Notes: generated by a model not told the origin, from the letters alone. Counted from the stretch's first letter, positions 1 through 9,077 are shown. The stretch is 64,000 nucleotides of DNA from Streptomyces cyaneus (GCF_004028635.1 NZ_RQJW01000006.1:310001-374000); one strand, 5' to 3'. Numbers and translations are program-made.

Positions 1-63
1 GTTGACGTATTGACGGGTGGGACGGGCGCCTTCACACTCCTCCGAAGTCAATCGGTTGCACGA

Positions 64-76
64 CCGAAACTTTCGG
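64..76. promoter_or_regulatory. Xylanase operator palindrome
   Basis: The 13-bp sequence CCGAAACTTTCGG is an inverted repeat around a central base, twelve bases before the xylanase start. It matches the CGAAACTTTCG element described upstream of Streptomyces lividans xylanase genes. Its right edge overlaps the Shine-Dalgarno GGAGG (75-79), so a bound repressor could block the 5' end of the gene. The regulator itself is not in this window. Confidence 0.7.
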
Positions 77-87
77 AGGCACCCGCA

Positions 88-1446
88 ATGAGACCCTCCA
101 GATCGTCACGTGCACGTCTTGCCGCGCTCCTCACCGCAGCCGCCGCCCTCCTGCTCACGCTGGGTGCCACCCCGGCCCAGGCCGCTGACACGCCGCTGCG
201 CGACCTCGCCGCCGCCAAGGGCAAGGTCATGGGCACGGCCGTCACCGGCTCCAAGCTCACCGGCGCCTACGGCGACATCGCGGGCCGCGAGTTCAACGCG
301 CTGACCCCGGGCAACGCCATGAAGTGGGGCTCCGTCGAGCCCACGCGCGGCAACTTCAACTGGGCCGAGGCCGACCAGATCGTCGCCTTCGCCGAGGCGC
401 ACGGCCAGCAGGTGCGCGGCCACACCCTGGTCTGGCACAGCCAGAACCCGAGCTGGCTGACGAACGGCAGCTGGACGCCGGCCGAGCTGAGCGGGCTGAT
501 GAACGACCACATCGCCACCGAAGTCGGCCGCTACAAGGGCCGGCTGGCGACGTGGGACGTGGTGAACGAGCCGTTCAACGAGGACGGCGCCTACCGGCAG
601 ACCCTCTGGTACAACGGCCTCGGCGCCGACTACATCGCCCAGGCCCTGACCGCCGCCCGCGCCGCCGACCCGAGCGCCAAGCTGTACATCAACGACTACA
701 ACGTCGAGGGCGTGAACGCGAAGAGCACGGCCCTGTACAACCTGGTGCGGTCCCTGAAGGAGCGCGGCGTACCGATCGACGGGGTCGGCCTCCAGGCCCA
801 CCTGATCCTCGGCCAGGTCCCGTCCACCATGCAGCAGAACATCCAGCGCTTCGCCGACCTCGGCGTCGACGTGGCCATCACCGAGCTGGACATTCGTATG
901 CAACTGCCCTCGGACAGCGCCAAGCTGACGCAGCAGGCCGCCGACTACAAGGCGGTCATGAACGCCTGCCTCGCGGTGTCGCGGTGCGTCGGCGTCACCG
1001 TGTGGGGTTTCACCGACTCCGACTCCTGGATCCCGAGCACCTTCCCGGGGCAGGGCGCGGCGACGCCGTACGACGAGAACTATGCGCCGAAGCCGGCCTA
1101 CGCCGCGATCGCCGAGTCGCTGGGCGGCGGCACGACGACACCGCCTCCCACGGACGCGTGCACGGCGACCTACAGCGTCACCAGCCAGTGGAACACCGGC
1201 TTCACCGGGCAGGTCCGCATCTCCTGCTCGGGGGCGGCGCTGTCGTCCTGGAAGGTCAGCTGGGCGTACGGGGCGGGGCAGCAGCTCACGCAGGCCTGGA
1301 ACGCGACCTGCACTCAGTCGGGGGCGACGGTCACCTGTTCCAACGCCTCGTACAACGGGACGGTTCCCGACGGCGGTTCGGTGACCTTCGGGTTCAACGG
1401 GTCGTGGAGCGGGAGCAATCCGGTGCCGACGGTGACGCTGGGCTGA
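88..1446 (+). CDS. Secreted endo-1,4-beta-xylanase, GH10 with CBM2
   Basis: This enzyme hydrolyses internal beta-1,4 links of xylan outside the cell. The start at ATG 88 follows a GGAGG site and gives 452 residues; an upstream in-frame ATG would prefix non-signal sequence. Residues 1-32 are a Sec signal peptide ending in AQA. The GH10 barrel follows, with the acid/base Glu161 in WDVVNEPFNE and the nucleophile Glu266 in ITELDI. A short Thr/Pro linker leads to a C-terminal CBM2-type cellulose-binding module, about residues 355-452, with paired Cys and exposed Trp residues. It is probably controlled through the CGAAACTTTCG operator. It belongs functionally with the GH43, GH62 and arabinofuranosidase genes further along. 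Family assignment is firm; exact substrate preference is inferred. Confidence 0.95.
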   Translation: MRPSRSSRARLAALLTAAAALLLTLGATPAQAADTPLRDLAAAKGKVMGTAVTGSKLTGAYGDIAGREFNALTPGNAMKWGSVEPTRGNFNWAEADQIVAFAEAHGQQVRGHTLVWHSQNPSWLTNGSWTPAELSGLMNDHIATEVGRYKGRLATWDVVNEPFNEDGAYRQTLWYNGLGADYIAQALTAARAADPSAKLYINDYNVEGVNAKSTALYNLVRSLKERGVPIDGVGLQAHLILGQVPSTMQQNIQRFADLGVDVAITELDIRMQLPSDSAKLTQQAADYKAVMNACLAVSRCVGVTVWGFTDSDSWIPSTFPGQGAATPYDENYAPKPAYAAIAESLGGGTTTPPPTDACTATYSVTSQWNTGFTGQVRISCSGAALSSWKVSWAYGAGQQLTQAWNATCTQSGATVTCSNASYNGTVPDGGSVTFGFNGSWSGSNPVPTVTLG

Positions 1447-1520
1447 GAAGTCTGAGATTTTCCGAAGAAAAGCCGGTCTGGCGTTCCTGCACGTAATAAT
1501 TCGGACTTACGTTCCTCTCC

Positions 1521-2576
1521 ATGACTGGACGAGACGAGAACGGGGACGACGGCAGACGAGTGGGCCGGCGGTCGAGAGCGCTGAAGACCGCCGGCCTCAT
1601 CCTCGCGGGAGCCCTGGTGTTGGGCGCGGGCACGGCAGGCTGGGCCTTCTGGCATCTGAACGCCAACATCAAGAGCGTCGACATCGACAACGCGCTCGGC
1701 GACGACCGCCCCGCGAAGGCGGTCACGACACCGTCGCCGTCGGCCTCCGCCTCGGCGTCCCCGCTGCCCACCGGCTCCCTGAACATCCTGGTCCTGGGCT
1801 CGGACTCGCGCAGCGGCGAGGAGAACAAGAAGCTGGGCGGCGGCAGTAGCACCGGAGCCCGCTCGGACACGGCGATGGTGGTGCACATCGACGGGGGCCG
1901 CACGAAGGCGACGGTCGTCAGCATCCCGCGCGACACCCTGGTCACCCGCCCGTCCTGCCCACTGTCGTCGGGCGGTTCGACGCAGGTGGCGTACAACGCC
2001 ATGTTCAACAGCGCGTACGCGATCGGCGGCCCCGTGTGCGCGGTCAAGACGGTCGAGTCGATCACCGACGTCCGCATGGACCACTTCATCGAGATCGACT
2101 TCTCGGGCTTCGCGAAGCTGGTGGACGCGCTGGGCGGCGTCACGGTCACGACGGACGAGGACATCGACGACGAGGACAGCCACCTGACGTTGGAGGCGGG
2201 CACCCATCACCTCGACGGCAAGACGGCCCTCGCCCTGGCGCGCACCCGCCACGGCATAGGCGGCGGCAGCGACCTCGGCCGCATAGGCCTGCAGCAGAAG
2301 CTGGTGAAGGCCCTGCTGGAACAGATCGCCGCCACCGACCTCCTCACCGACCCGGCCAAGCTCTACCGCGTCGCCGACGCGGTGACGGGCAGCCTGACGA
2401 CGGACACGGGACTGGACTCGCTGAGCGAGCTGATGAGCCTGGGGGAGAGCCTGAGGGGCCTGTCCTCCGACACGGTGAAGACGGTGACCATGCCGGTGGT
2501 CACGGCGGCCTCGAACGCGAACCGGGTGGTGGCGGACGAGCCGGAGGCGAGCGAGTTGTGGGAGTCGTTGCGTTAG
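1521..2576 (+). CDS. LytR-CpsA-Psr (LCP) family cell-wall protein
   Basis: LCP proteins transfer undecaprenyl-linked glycopolymers such as teichoic acids or teichulosonic acids onto peptidoglycan at the outer membrane face. The 351-residue product has a short basic cytoplasmic N-terminus, one membrane helix at about residues 24-46, a Ser/Ala-rich spacer and then the LCP domain. The domain shows the family blocks GSDSR, ARSDTAMVVHIDG and SIPRDTL and the Arg in LGRIGLQQ, which contact the pyrophosphate lipid. The gene converges on the TetR regulator. No polymer-synthesis genes lie next to it, so its substrate cannot be named. Confidence 0.9.
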   Translation: MTGRDENGDDGRRVGRRSRALKTAGLILAGALVLGAGTAGWAFWHLNANIKSVDIDNALGDDRPAKAVTTPSPSASASASPLPTGSLNILVLGSDSRSGEENKKLGGGSSTGARSDTAMVVHIDGGRTKATVVSIPRDTLVTRPSCPLSSGGSTQVAYNAMFNSAYAIGGPVCAVKTVESITDVRMDHFIEIDFSGFAKLVDALGGVTVTTDEDIDDEDSHLTLEAGTHHLDGKTALALARTRHGIGGGSDLGRIGLQQKLVKALLEQIAATDLLTDPAKLYRVADAVTGSLTTDTGLDSLSELMSLGESLRGLSSDTVKTVTMPVVTAASNANRVVADEPEASELWESLR

Positions 2577-2622
2577 GAGGGCCGGATGACTGCCCAACTT
2601 GATTCATGGGCTGCGCGGCGGG

Positions 2623-3306
2623 TCAACGCCTCTTCCGCAGCAGCCCGTCCACTACCGCCTCCAACTGCTCGGCGATGTCGTAACGCCCCTTGATCTCCTC
2701 CCAGTTCGCCGCCAACTCGGTCATCCGCGGCAGTGCCGCCGCGTCCTCCTCCGTGAGGAAGGTCGGGAAGAACGGCCGGCGTTCGGGGTCGGCGGCGCGA
2801 CGGGCATCGGCTCGCTGGAAGACCAGGGCGCCGTAGACGACGTACCAGATGGTGCGGTAGGCGTGGAGGGCCTGGGTGGGGGTCAGGCCGCAGGAGACGG
2901 CCGAGTCGATGATCTCCTCGGGCATCCACAGCGCGTCCTTGTCGGTGAGGTCGCCGAGGCTCAGTACGTCGATGACCCAGACCATCTCGCTGAGGATCGC
3001 GTGCATGTGGACGGCGGTCGTGAGGATGCGTTCGCGGGGGTCGGAGGGCAGCGGCGGGCGCGGGAACGCCGCCGCCATGCCCCGCAGGGTGAGCAGGAGC
3101 AGCTCGTCCTTGTCGCGTACGTGGTTGTAGAGCGCCATCGGCGTGGCGCCGACCTCCTTCGCCACCCGGCGCATGCTGACCGCCTCGACGCCCTCCTCCT
3201 GGATGATCCGCCGGGCCACGTCGACTATCTGCTCCGCCGCGATGCGGGGCGGACGGCCGCGTTTACGGCCCTGGGAGTTCGCTGCCTCTGTTGCCACGGG
3301 AGGCAT
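2623..3306 (-). CDS. TetR-family repressor with C-terminal TetR_C domain
   Basis: The 227-residue protein has a basic N-terminus (GRKRGRPPR), a TetR helix-turn-helix at about residues 20-66 (ending in GATPMALYNHVRDKDELL) and a ligand-binding C-terminal domain of the tetracycline-repressor type. It is divergent from an MFS drug-efflux gene, the usual arrangement for a local repressor of the pump. The spacer contains an AT-rich palindrome that is a good operator candidate. Its inducer is unknown. Confidence 0.9.
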   Translation of the reverse strand: MPPVATEAANSQGRKRGRPPRIAAEQIVDVARRIIQEEGVEAVSMRRVAKEVGATPMALYNHVRDKDELLLLTLRGMAAAFPRPPLPSDPRERILTTAVHMHAILSEMVWVIDVLSLGDLTDKDALWMPEEIIDSAVSCGLTPTQALHAYRTIWYVVYGALVFQRADARRAADPERRPFFPTFLTEEDAAALPRMTELAANWEEIKGRYDIAEQLEAVVDGLLRKRR

Positions 3307-3361
3307 TGTCTCGCGGCGGTGTCGGCCGATCGGAAGACGGCGGGCCGGCCGGCCCTGGTTA

Positions 3362-3383
3362 ATTTATGTACGCGTATATTAAT
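3362..3383. promoter_or_regulatory. Probable TetR operator at MFS promoter
   Basis: A 22-bp imperfect palindrome centred on TACGCGTA (3369-3376) pairs at 9 of 11 positions. It is an AT-rich island in otherwise GC-rich DNA, in the tetR-MFS spacer. A TATATT -10-like hexamer (3375-3380) lies inside it, so a repressor bound here would cover the promoter. The site also contains the upstream ATG at 3366, which argues against that ATG being the real start. Confidence 0.6.
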
Positions 3384-3392
3384 CTGCTTCGC

Positions 3393-4877
3393 ATGGTGGA
3401 TACCGTCAACTCTCAGAAGCCGGGCGCCCGTTGGTTACTGCCGGTGCTGCTCGCCGTGCAGTTCCTCGTCTCGCTCGACATGTCCGTCGTCAACGTCGCC
3501 CTGCCCGACATCGGCGGCGGACTCGGGTTCGAGGCCGAGTCGTTGGCCTGGGTCGTCAACGCCTACGCGCTCACCTTCGGCGGGCTGCTCATGTTCGGCG
3601 GGCGGCTCGCCGATGTCGCCGGACGGCGGCGGGTGCTCGTGGCCGGCTTCGTCGTCTTCGGACTCGCGAGCCTCGTCGGTGGACTCGCCCAGGCGCCGGG
3701 GCAGTTGATTGCTGCCCGGGCGGTGCAGGGGATGGGCGCTGCCCTGCTGTCACCGGTCGCGCTCGCCCTGATCACCGTCAACTTCCCGTCGGGAGCAGCA
3801 CGTTCGCGCGCCCTGGGGCTGTGGGGAGCCGCCGGTGCGGTCGGCGGGGCCGTCGGGGTGCTCGCCGGCGGGCTGCTCACCGATTGGCTCGGCTGGCGGG
3901 CCGTCATGTTGGTCAACGTGCCCGTCGTGGTCGCCGTACTGGCCGTCGTACGGCCCGGTGTACCCGCCGATGACCGGCGGGGGAGCGGGAGCGGGCCGCG
4001 GCTCGACGCCCTCGGCGCGCTCCTCGTCACCGCCGGAACCTCGCTGCTCGTCCTCGGGCTGATGCGGACCGAGACCCACGGCTGGACGGCGTGGCAGACC
4101 GGCGGGGTGCTGGGCGCGGGAGTCGTCCTGCTGGCGGTCTTCGCCGTGGTCGAGACGCGCGTACGGCAGCCGCTGCTGAGGCTCGGGATCCTGGCCCAGG
4201 GGCCGGTGCTCGCGGCGAACGTCTTCGCGCTGCTGATGTCGGCAGGCCAGTTCGCCGCCTTCTACTTCACCTCCCTCTACATGCAGCAGGTGCTGGGGTA
4301 CGGTCCCACCGCCGCCGGGAGTGCCTTCCTGCCGTTCTGCGTCGGGGTCGTGGTCGGATCGGTGATCGCCGCGCGCACGGTCGGGCGGGTCGGGTCCGGG
4401 GTGTTGCTGCTGGTGGGTGGGTTGCTCGGGGCGGCCGGCATCGCTTGGTTCGCGGCGGCGGTGGCGGTGGACGGCGGGTTCTGGCTCTCCGTCCTCGGAC
4501 CGTCGGCGGTCGCCTCGGTCGGCATCGGCATGTGCTTCGTACCGTTGGGGACGGCCGCCACGTACGGGGTCGCGCCGGCGGAGACGGGGATGGCGGCCGG
4601 GCTGCTCAACAGTTCGCGGCAGGTGGGCGGGGCTGTCGGGCTCGGGGTGCTGGTGACGGTGGCGGCGGGCGCCGGTGGGGACGGGGCCGAGGGGCTCGTC
4701 GACGGGTACGCGGCGGCGTACTGGGTGGCGGCGGGGTTGCTCGCCGCAGCCGCCCTGGCCGCCGGCGCATTGCATGGGAAAGGGGCCCTGCCTGCGGAAA
4801 CGCCCGCCGGAGAAAAAAATCCAAGGAATTCCGGCGAGCGTGTCGATCCGGAGGTCTCCCGTTCGACGCACGAGTGA
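3393..4877 (+). CDS. MFS multidrug efflux transporter, DHA2 (14-TM) type
   Basis: This is a proton-coupled drug exporter of the EmrB/QacA class. The protein has about 14 hydrophobic segments. It shows DMSVVNVALPDIG in TM1 (the DHA2 motif D1), the loop motif GRLADVAGRRR and the TM5 antiporter motif around RALGLWGAAGAVGGAVG. I chose ATG 3393 over ATG 3366 because the latter lies in the putative operator. No Shine-Dalgarno precedes 3393, and a -10 hexamer ends only 13 bases upstream, so the mRNA may be nearly leaderless. The divergent TetR gene is the likely regulator. The substrate is unknown. Confidence 0.9.
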   Translation: MVDTVNSQKPGARWLLPVLLAVQFLVSLDMSVVNVALPDIGGGLGFEAESLAWVVNAYALTFGGLLMFGGRLADVAGRRRVLVAGFVVFGLASLVGGLAQAPGQLIAARAVQGMGAALLSPVALALITVNFPSGAARSRALGLWGAAGAVGGAVGVLAGGLLTDWLGWRAVMLVNVPVVVAVLAVVRPGVPADDRRGSGSGPRLDALGALLVTAGTSLLVLGLMRTETHGWTAWQTGGVLGAGVVLLAVFAVVETRVRQPLLRLGILAQGPVLAANVFALLMSAGQFAAFYFTSLYMQQVLGYGPTAAGSAFLPFCVGVVVGSVIAARTVGRVGSGVLLLVGGLLGAAGIAWFAAAVAVDGGFWLSVLGPSAVASVGIGMCFVPLGTAATYGVAPAETGMAAGLLNSSRQVGGAVGLGVLVTVAAGAGGDGAEGLVDGYAAAYWVAAGLLAAAALAAGALHGKGALPAETPAGEKNPRNSGERVDPEVSRSTHE

Positions 4878-4924
4878 GAGGCCGGAAAGGACCCGGCCCA
4901 TCCGATCCGATCCGAGGAGTCACC

Positions 4925-5281
4925 ATGCCCCGTTACCTGTCGCTCGTGCAGATCGACGAGAACACCATGCCCGCCGAGGGCCCCAGCCCCGAGCTGATGC
5001 AGCGCATGGGCGAGCTGATCGAGGAGGTCACCAAGGCCGGCGTCATGCTAGACACCGCCGGGCTGACCCCCTCCGCGCAGGGCACCCGGGTGCGCTGGGA
5101 GGGCGGCAGTATCTCCGTCACCGACGGGCCCTTCACCGAGGCCAAGGAGGTCGTCGGCGGCTACGCGATCATGCAGTGCAAGGACAAGGCCGAGGCGCTG
5201 GAGTGGACCAAGCGGTTCCTGAAGGTGCACGAGGAGTTCTGGACGGTCACCTGCGAGGTGCGGGAGATCGCGGAGGGCTGA
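4925..5281 (+). CDS. YCII/DGPF-domain protein, ECF42 partner
   Basis: The 118-residue protein belongs to the YCII-related family and carries the signature TDGPFTEAKEVVGGY at residues 60-75. Members are small ferredoxin-like-fold proteins whose biochemical role is not established. It starts at an ATG preceded by GAGGAG. The next gene, 44 bases downstream, encodes an ECF42 sigma factor. This DGPF plus ECF42 pairing is a recognised conserved association, with the DGPF genes thought to be targets or partners of the sigma factor. Confidence 0.85.
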   Translation: MPRYLSLVQIDENTMPAEGPSPELMQRMGELIEEVTKAGVMLDTAGLTPSAQGTRVRWEGGSISVTDGPFTEAKEVVGGYAIMQCKDKAEALEWTKRFLKVHEEFWTVTCEVREIAEG

Positions 5282-5325
5282 GCCTTCCTTTGCGCGGGGC
5301 CGCGTGGGGTGTTCGATGGTGGGTT

Positions 5326-6594
5326 GTGGAACCACAGCCCACCGCCGACCCGCGCGGTACCGTCGAAACCGTCTTCCGCATCGAGTCCCCACGCATCATC
5401 GCCGCCGTGGCCCGCACCGTCCGCGACGTCGGCATCGCCGAGGAACTCGCGCAGGACGCGCTGGTCGCCGCGCTGGAGCAGTGGCCCCGGGACGGCGTGC
5501 CCGACAACCCCGGCGCCTGGCTGATGGCCACGGCCAAGCACCGCGCCGTGGACCTGATCCGCCGCCGCGAGAACTACGCCCGCAAACTCCAGGACATCGG
5601 CCGCGACCTGGAGACGACGGCACCCCCCGAGGAGCCGTCTGCCCTCCATGACCCTGACGACATCGACGACGACCTGCTCAGGCTCGTCTTCACCGCTTGC
5701 CACCCGCTGCTGTCGCCACAGGCCCGCATCGCCCTCACGCTCCGCCTCCTCGGCGGCCTGACGACACCGGAGATCGCCCGGGCGTTCCTGGTCCCGGAGC
5801 CGACGATCGCCCAGCGCATCGTCCGCGCCAAGCGCACGCTCGCCACGAAGAACGTCGCCTTCGAGGTCCCGTACGGCCCCGACCGCGAGGCCCGCCTCGG
5901 CTCGGTCCTCGACGTCATCTACCTCATCTTCAACGAGGGCTACGCCGCCACGGCCGGCGACGACTGGCTGCGCCCCGCCCTGTGCGAGGACGCGCTGCGC
6001 CTGGCACGCGTGCTGTCGGGACTGATGCCGAAGGAGCCGGAGGTGCACGGCCTGACCGCCCTCCTCGAATTCCAGACGTCCCGCGCGGCAGCCCGCACCG
6101 GCCCCTCCGGCGAACCGATCCTCCTCAAGGACCAGAACCGCCGCCGCTGGAACCGCATGCTCATCGCCCGCGGCATCACGGCGTTGTCCCGCGCGGACGC
6201 GACGGCCACGGGCGCCCCCGGCCCGTACGCACTCCAGGCCGCGATCGCCGCCTGCCACGCGCACGCGTACACCTACGAGGAGACGGACTGGAAGACCATC
6301 GCCACGCTCTACGGCCTGCTCGCCGCCCGCGCCCCGTCCCCCGTCGTCGAACTCAACCGCGCGGTCGCCGTGTCGATGGCGGACGGCCCGGAACCCGCCC
6401 TGAAGATCGTCGACGCGATCGCCACCGAACCGGCCCTGCGGGACTACCACTTGCTGCCGAGCGTGCGCGGCGACCTGCTGCTGCGCCTCGGCCGTACGGC
6501 GCAGGCACGGGCGGAGTTCGAGCGGGCGGCGGGGCTGACGCGGAACGAGCGGGAGCGGGAGATGCTGCTGCGCCGGGCGACAGAGGCCTCGTAG
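5326..6594 (+). CDS. ECF42-type RNA polymerase sigma factor
   Basis: This is an extracytoplasmic-function sigma factor with a long C-terminal extension. Region 2 (AEELAQDALVAALEQWP through AWLMATAKHRAVDLIRRR) and region 4 (ARIALTLRLLGGLTTPEIARAFLVPEPTIAQRIVRAKR) occupy about the first 200 residues. The remaining roughly 220 residues are a helical TPR-like extension typical of group ECF42 and reported to be needed for activity. No anti-sigma gene is adjacent, as usual for this group. The GTG start is the first in frame after the DGPF gene and gives 422 residues, the usual family length. Its Shine-Dalgarno is weak, so the start is moderately certain. Confidence 0.88.
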   Translation: MEPQPTADPRGTVETVFRIESPRIIAAVARTVRDVGIAEELAQDALVAALEQWPRDGVPDNPGAWLMATAKHRAVDLIRRRENYARKLQDIGRDLETTAPPEEPSALHDPDDIDDDLLRLVFTACHPLLSPQARIALTLRLLGGLTTPEIARAFLVPEPTIAQRIVRAKRTLATKNVAFEVPYGPDREARLGSVLDVIYLIFNEGYAATAGDDWLRPALCEDALRLARVLSGLMPKEPEVHGLTALLEFQTSRAAARTGPSGEPILLKDQNRRRWNRMLIARGITALSRADATATGAPGPYALQAAIAACHAHAYTYEETDWKTIATLYGLLAARAPSPVVELNRAVAVSMADGPEPALKIVDAIATEPALRDYHLLPSVRGDLLLRLGRTAQARAEFERAAGLTRNEREREMLLRRATEAS

Positions 6595-6668
6595 GGCGAA
6601 AGGGCCGCCTGTGTCAGTGGCCGCTGCCAGAATCGACTGGCGGTCAGGAAACGGGGCACGGGGGTTCG

Positions 6669-6999
6669 GTGCTGAGTGCGGTCGTCGCAGCGGGTTCCGG
6701 CACGCCGATCATCAACACGCTTCGAGCTCCAGGAGGCTTCCGGCAGGCGGTTGAAGGAGCACGAGTGGGAGCGCGAGGACCGCGGCCCCTCCGCTTCGTG
6801 CGCGAGGAGGAACTCGGCGAGCGGGACCGCAGCCGTGCTGGCGACGGCACCCGCAAGGAATCCCTGGCCGCCGACACGGCCACCTCCTCGTCCCACACCT
6901 ACGCCCCGATCGACGCACTCCAGCGCTACCAGCGCATCGTCGTCGTCGGTGACCCGGGCGCCGGCAAGACTGTGCACGCTCATCAGAGCACTCGGGGCG
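6669..6999 (+). pseudogene. Remnant of a NACHT-type NTPase gene
   Basis: The frame from GTG 6669 begins with a hydrophobic stretch (LSAVVAAGSGTPIINTL). It later reaches YQRIVVVGDPGAGKT, a Walker A P-loop in the context seen in actinobacterial NACHT ATPases. A neighbouring frame reads KEHEWERED, also reminiscent of the N-terminal part of such proteins, so at least one frameshift is present. Reading breaks down shortly after the P-loop and no sensor or repeat domain follows. From here to the DUF1330 gene (7246) I see no intact gene. It may be the relic of a STAND/NACHT defence or signalling protein. Confidence 0.5.
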
Positions 7000-7245
7000 G
7001 CGGGACGGCCCGCCGATGCTCTTCTGCACACGGTCGGGCGTTCATCAGGCAGGTCGGTTGTCGGGCAATGATGTGTCGGCTGCCCCGAACTCCGCTTCGC
7101 GGCCCGCCCGACAAGGATCAGGCCGTCGAGGACGTCGACGACGAACTGGGACGCGGGGCATGGCTTCGAACTCGTCTCGTGAGTCGTCGTTCAGCACCGT
7201 GTGCGTATCAGGTGACGGATGCTCAGCGATGGCTGGGCCCGCCGG

Positions 7246-7551
7246 TCAGTCGATGCCTTCGATGATGCGGAAGTCGCGCTCGACGCCGTCAGGGAGGGCC
7301 ACCAGCGCCTTCTGGTATGCCTCGCTCTCGTATGCCGCGACGGCCTGTTCAAAGCTGTCGAACTCGATCAGAACGACGCGTTGCGTGATTCCGGCCTCGT
7401 GGGCGACGACTCGCCCGCCACGGGACGGGATCCGGGACAGGGTGCGCCCGCCCCCAGCCTGGACAGCCGGACCGGCCAGCTTGTCGTAGGCAGTCAGCCT
7501 CGCAGGGTCGGAACTGGCGGGGTAGACACTGACCCAGTAGCCCTTGGCCAT
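7246..7551 (-). CDS. DUF1330-family protein
   Basis: The 101-residue protein is a small dimeric alpha/beta-barrel (DUF1330) member with the typical opening GYWVSVYPASSDPARLTAYDKLAGPAV and ending RDFRIIEG. ATG 7551 is chosen because AGGAGG sits seven bases upstream; longer frames lack a site. Its molecular function is not known. It is divergent from a LysR regulator with a 158-bp shared spacer, so that regulator probably controls it. Confidence 0.85.
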   Translation of the reverse strand: MAKGYWVSVYPASSDPARLTAYDKLAGPAVQAGGGRTLSRIPSRGGRVVAHEAGITQRVVLIEFDSFEQAVAAYESEAYQKALVALPDGVERDFRIIEGID

Positions 7552-7709
7552 GGAAACCTCCTGTGTTCGGCCGGACACGTCCGACTTCGAATTGACACTC
7601 AGATCGATCGATCCCGGCATGCGCAGGTTAGGGCTTGATGTGCGGTCCAGGGAAAGACCGGTACGGGATAGACTCAGAACGGATCGTTATCAATCGGCAG
7701 GGAGGGCAC

Positions 7710-8612
7710 GTGGCGCCGGATACGGTGAGCCTGCGGTACTTCCTGGTGCTGGCGCAGGAGTTGAACTTCACCCGCGCGGCCGCACGGATCGGTATCGCAC
7801 AGCCCGCACTCAGCGCCCGGATGCGCCGATTGGAGGCGGAACTCGGTACGGCCCTGCTGGTCCGCAACACACGTAGCGTCGTATTGACCACGGCCGGTGC
7901 GGCTTTGGCGGAGTCCGCGCCGCCCGCGCTGGCGGCGCTGGACCGGGCGTGGGACACCGCCCGGAGCGCGGCGGCCGGTGAACTGGGCACGCTGCGCATC
8001 GGATACAGCCTCAGCACCGGGGCCGAGACGGCACCAGCCCTGGTGGACAGGCTGATTCGCGGCAACAGCGGACTCGAGGTCGGCGCGGTCCCGATGGCGA
8101 CACCGGAGATCTCCCCCGCGGTCGCCGACGGCCGCATCGATGCCGGGATCACCCGCGGTGAACAGCCGGGCCGTGGCGTGCGCCGGTTCCTGCTGCGGCG
8201 TGCGCGCATCGGGGTCCAGCTGGCGCAGCACCATCCGCTGGCCGAACACCCGGAGATCGAGATCGCCGACGCGGCCGCGTATCCGCTGCGACTCCCGGAC
8301 CGTGCGGCCAACCCCGTGATCCACGATCAGCTGTCCGCACTGTTCCGAGACACCCGACCACACCCCCGATTCCACACGCCCGCAGTCTCTTTCGACATGT
8401 CTCAGCGCGACCTGCGCGACGGGGTCACCCTCGCCCCGGCCGGAGAAGCCGCGGCCACGGCACAACCGGCCGGTCTCACCTGGCGACCGCTGCGAGGCGC
8501 GCCCAGCCTGACGATCCACCTGGTCCTCCCACGCGAGCAGTCGCCACTACACCGCCGCATCCGTGCCGTCGCCAAAACCCTGGCGCACGAGCTGCACTGG
8601 CTGCCGGACTGA
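7710..8612 (+). CDS. LysR-family transcriptional regulator
   Basis: The 300-residue protein has an N-terminal winged HTH (SLRYFLVLAQELNFTRAAARIGIAQPALSARMRRLEAELG, about residues 6-45) and a two-lobed effector-binding domain. GTG 7710 has GGAGG eight bases upstream. It is divergently arranged with the DUF1330 gene, the usual target geometry for LysR proteins. The effector ligand is unknown. Confidence 0.9.
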   Translation: MAPDTVSLRYFLVLAQELNFTRAAARIGIAQPALSARMRRLEAELGTALLVRNTRSVVLTTAGAALAESAPPALAALDRAWDTARSAAAGELGTLRIGYSLSTGAETAPALVDRLIRGNSGLEVGAVPMATPEISPAVADGRIDAGITRGEQPGRGVRRFLLRRARIGVQLAQHHPLAEHPEIEIADAAAYPLRLPDRAANPVIHDQLSALFRDTRPHPRFHTPAVSFDMSQRDLRDGVTLAPAGEAAATAQPAGLTWRPLRGAPSLTIHLVLPREQSPLHRRIRAVAKTLAHELHWLPD

Positions 8613-8897
8613 CGCGCAAGAGGTCAAGCGAGACGGACGCCTGCGGTGGCGAGGCCGAAGACCCTGCGCCCGGCGGACTTCGCCGTGATGACGACGACGG
8701 TGGTCTTGGATACCGGCTCTGAACTTCGACGATTCATGGACTACATGTCCGTGTCGGCGAGTTGGGATCGTTGTTGTCGCTCGTTCGTGTGGTCGTCCTG
8801 ACGCGAGCGGGAGCACGGTGCGCGAGGCTCGCAGCGCGGGGGCGCCTGGGCCCCCGTTGAGCTTGTTCCGCTTTGACGGACACCATCGGTGTGGTGG
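8613..8897. other. Gene-free stretch with short frame remnant
   Basis: No intact gene is seen. On the minus strand a 28-codon open stretch (SKTTVVVITAKSAGRRVFGL...) ends at 8624, but I cannot assign it to a family. The stretch borders the IS3 fragment and is probably disrupted DNA. Confidence 0.4.
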
Positions 8898-9077
8898 TCA
8901 GGCCGCAGGTGCGGTCTCGTACTCGGCGGGACTGCGGTAGCCGAGGCTGCTGTGCAGTCGGTGCAAGTGGTACCAGCCCTCGATGAAGTCGAAGATCGCG
9001 GTGCGGGCCGCAGCCCGACTGGGCCAGGAGCTCGTGTCGAGCAACTCCCGTTTGATGGTGGCGAAGAACGACCCGGC
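8898..9077 (-). mobile_element. IS3-family transposase fragment (C-terminal end of OrfB)
   Basis: About 60 codons match the end of the IS3-group integrase core: SFFATIKRELLD, then FIEGWYHLHRLHSSLGYRSPAEYE. The conserved Glu of the DDE triad lies in KREL. Everything upstream in the transposase frame is unrelated sequence, so only the last part of the element remains. It abuts the truncated forward reading frame described next. Confidence 0.75.
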
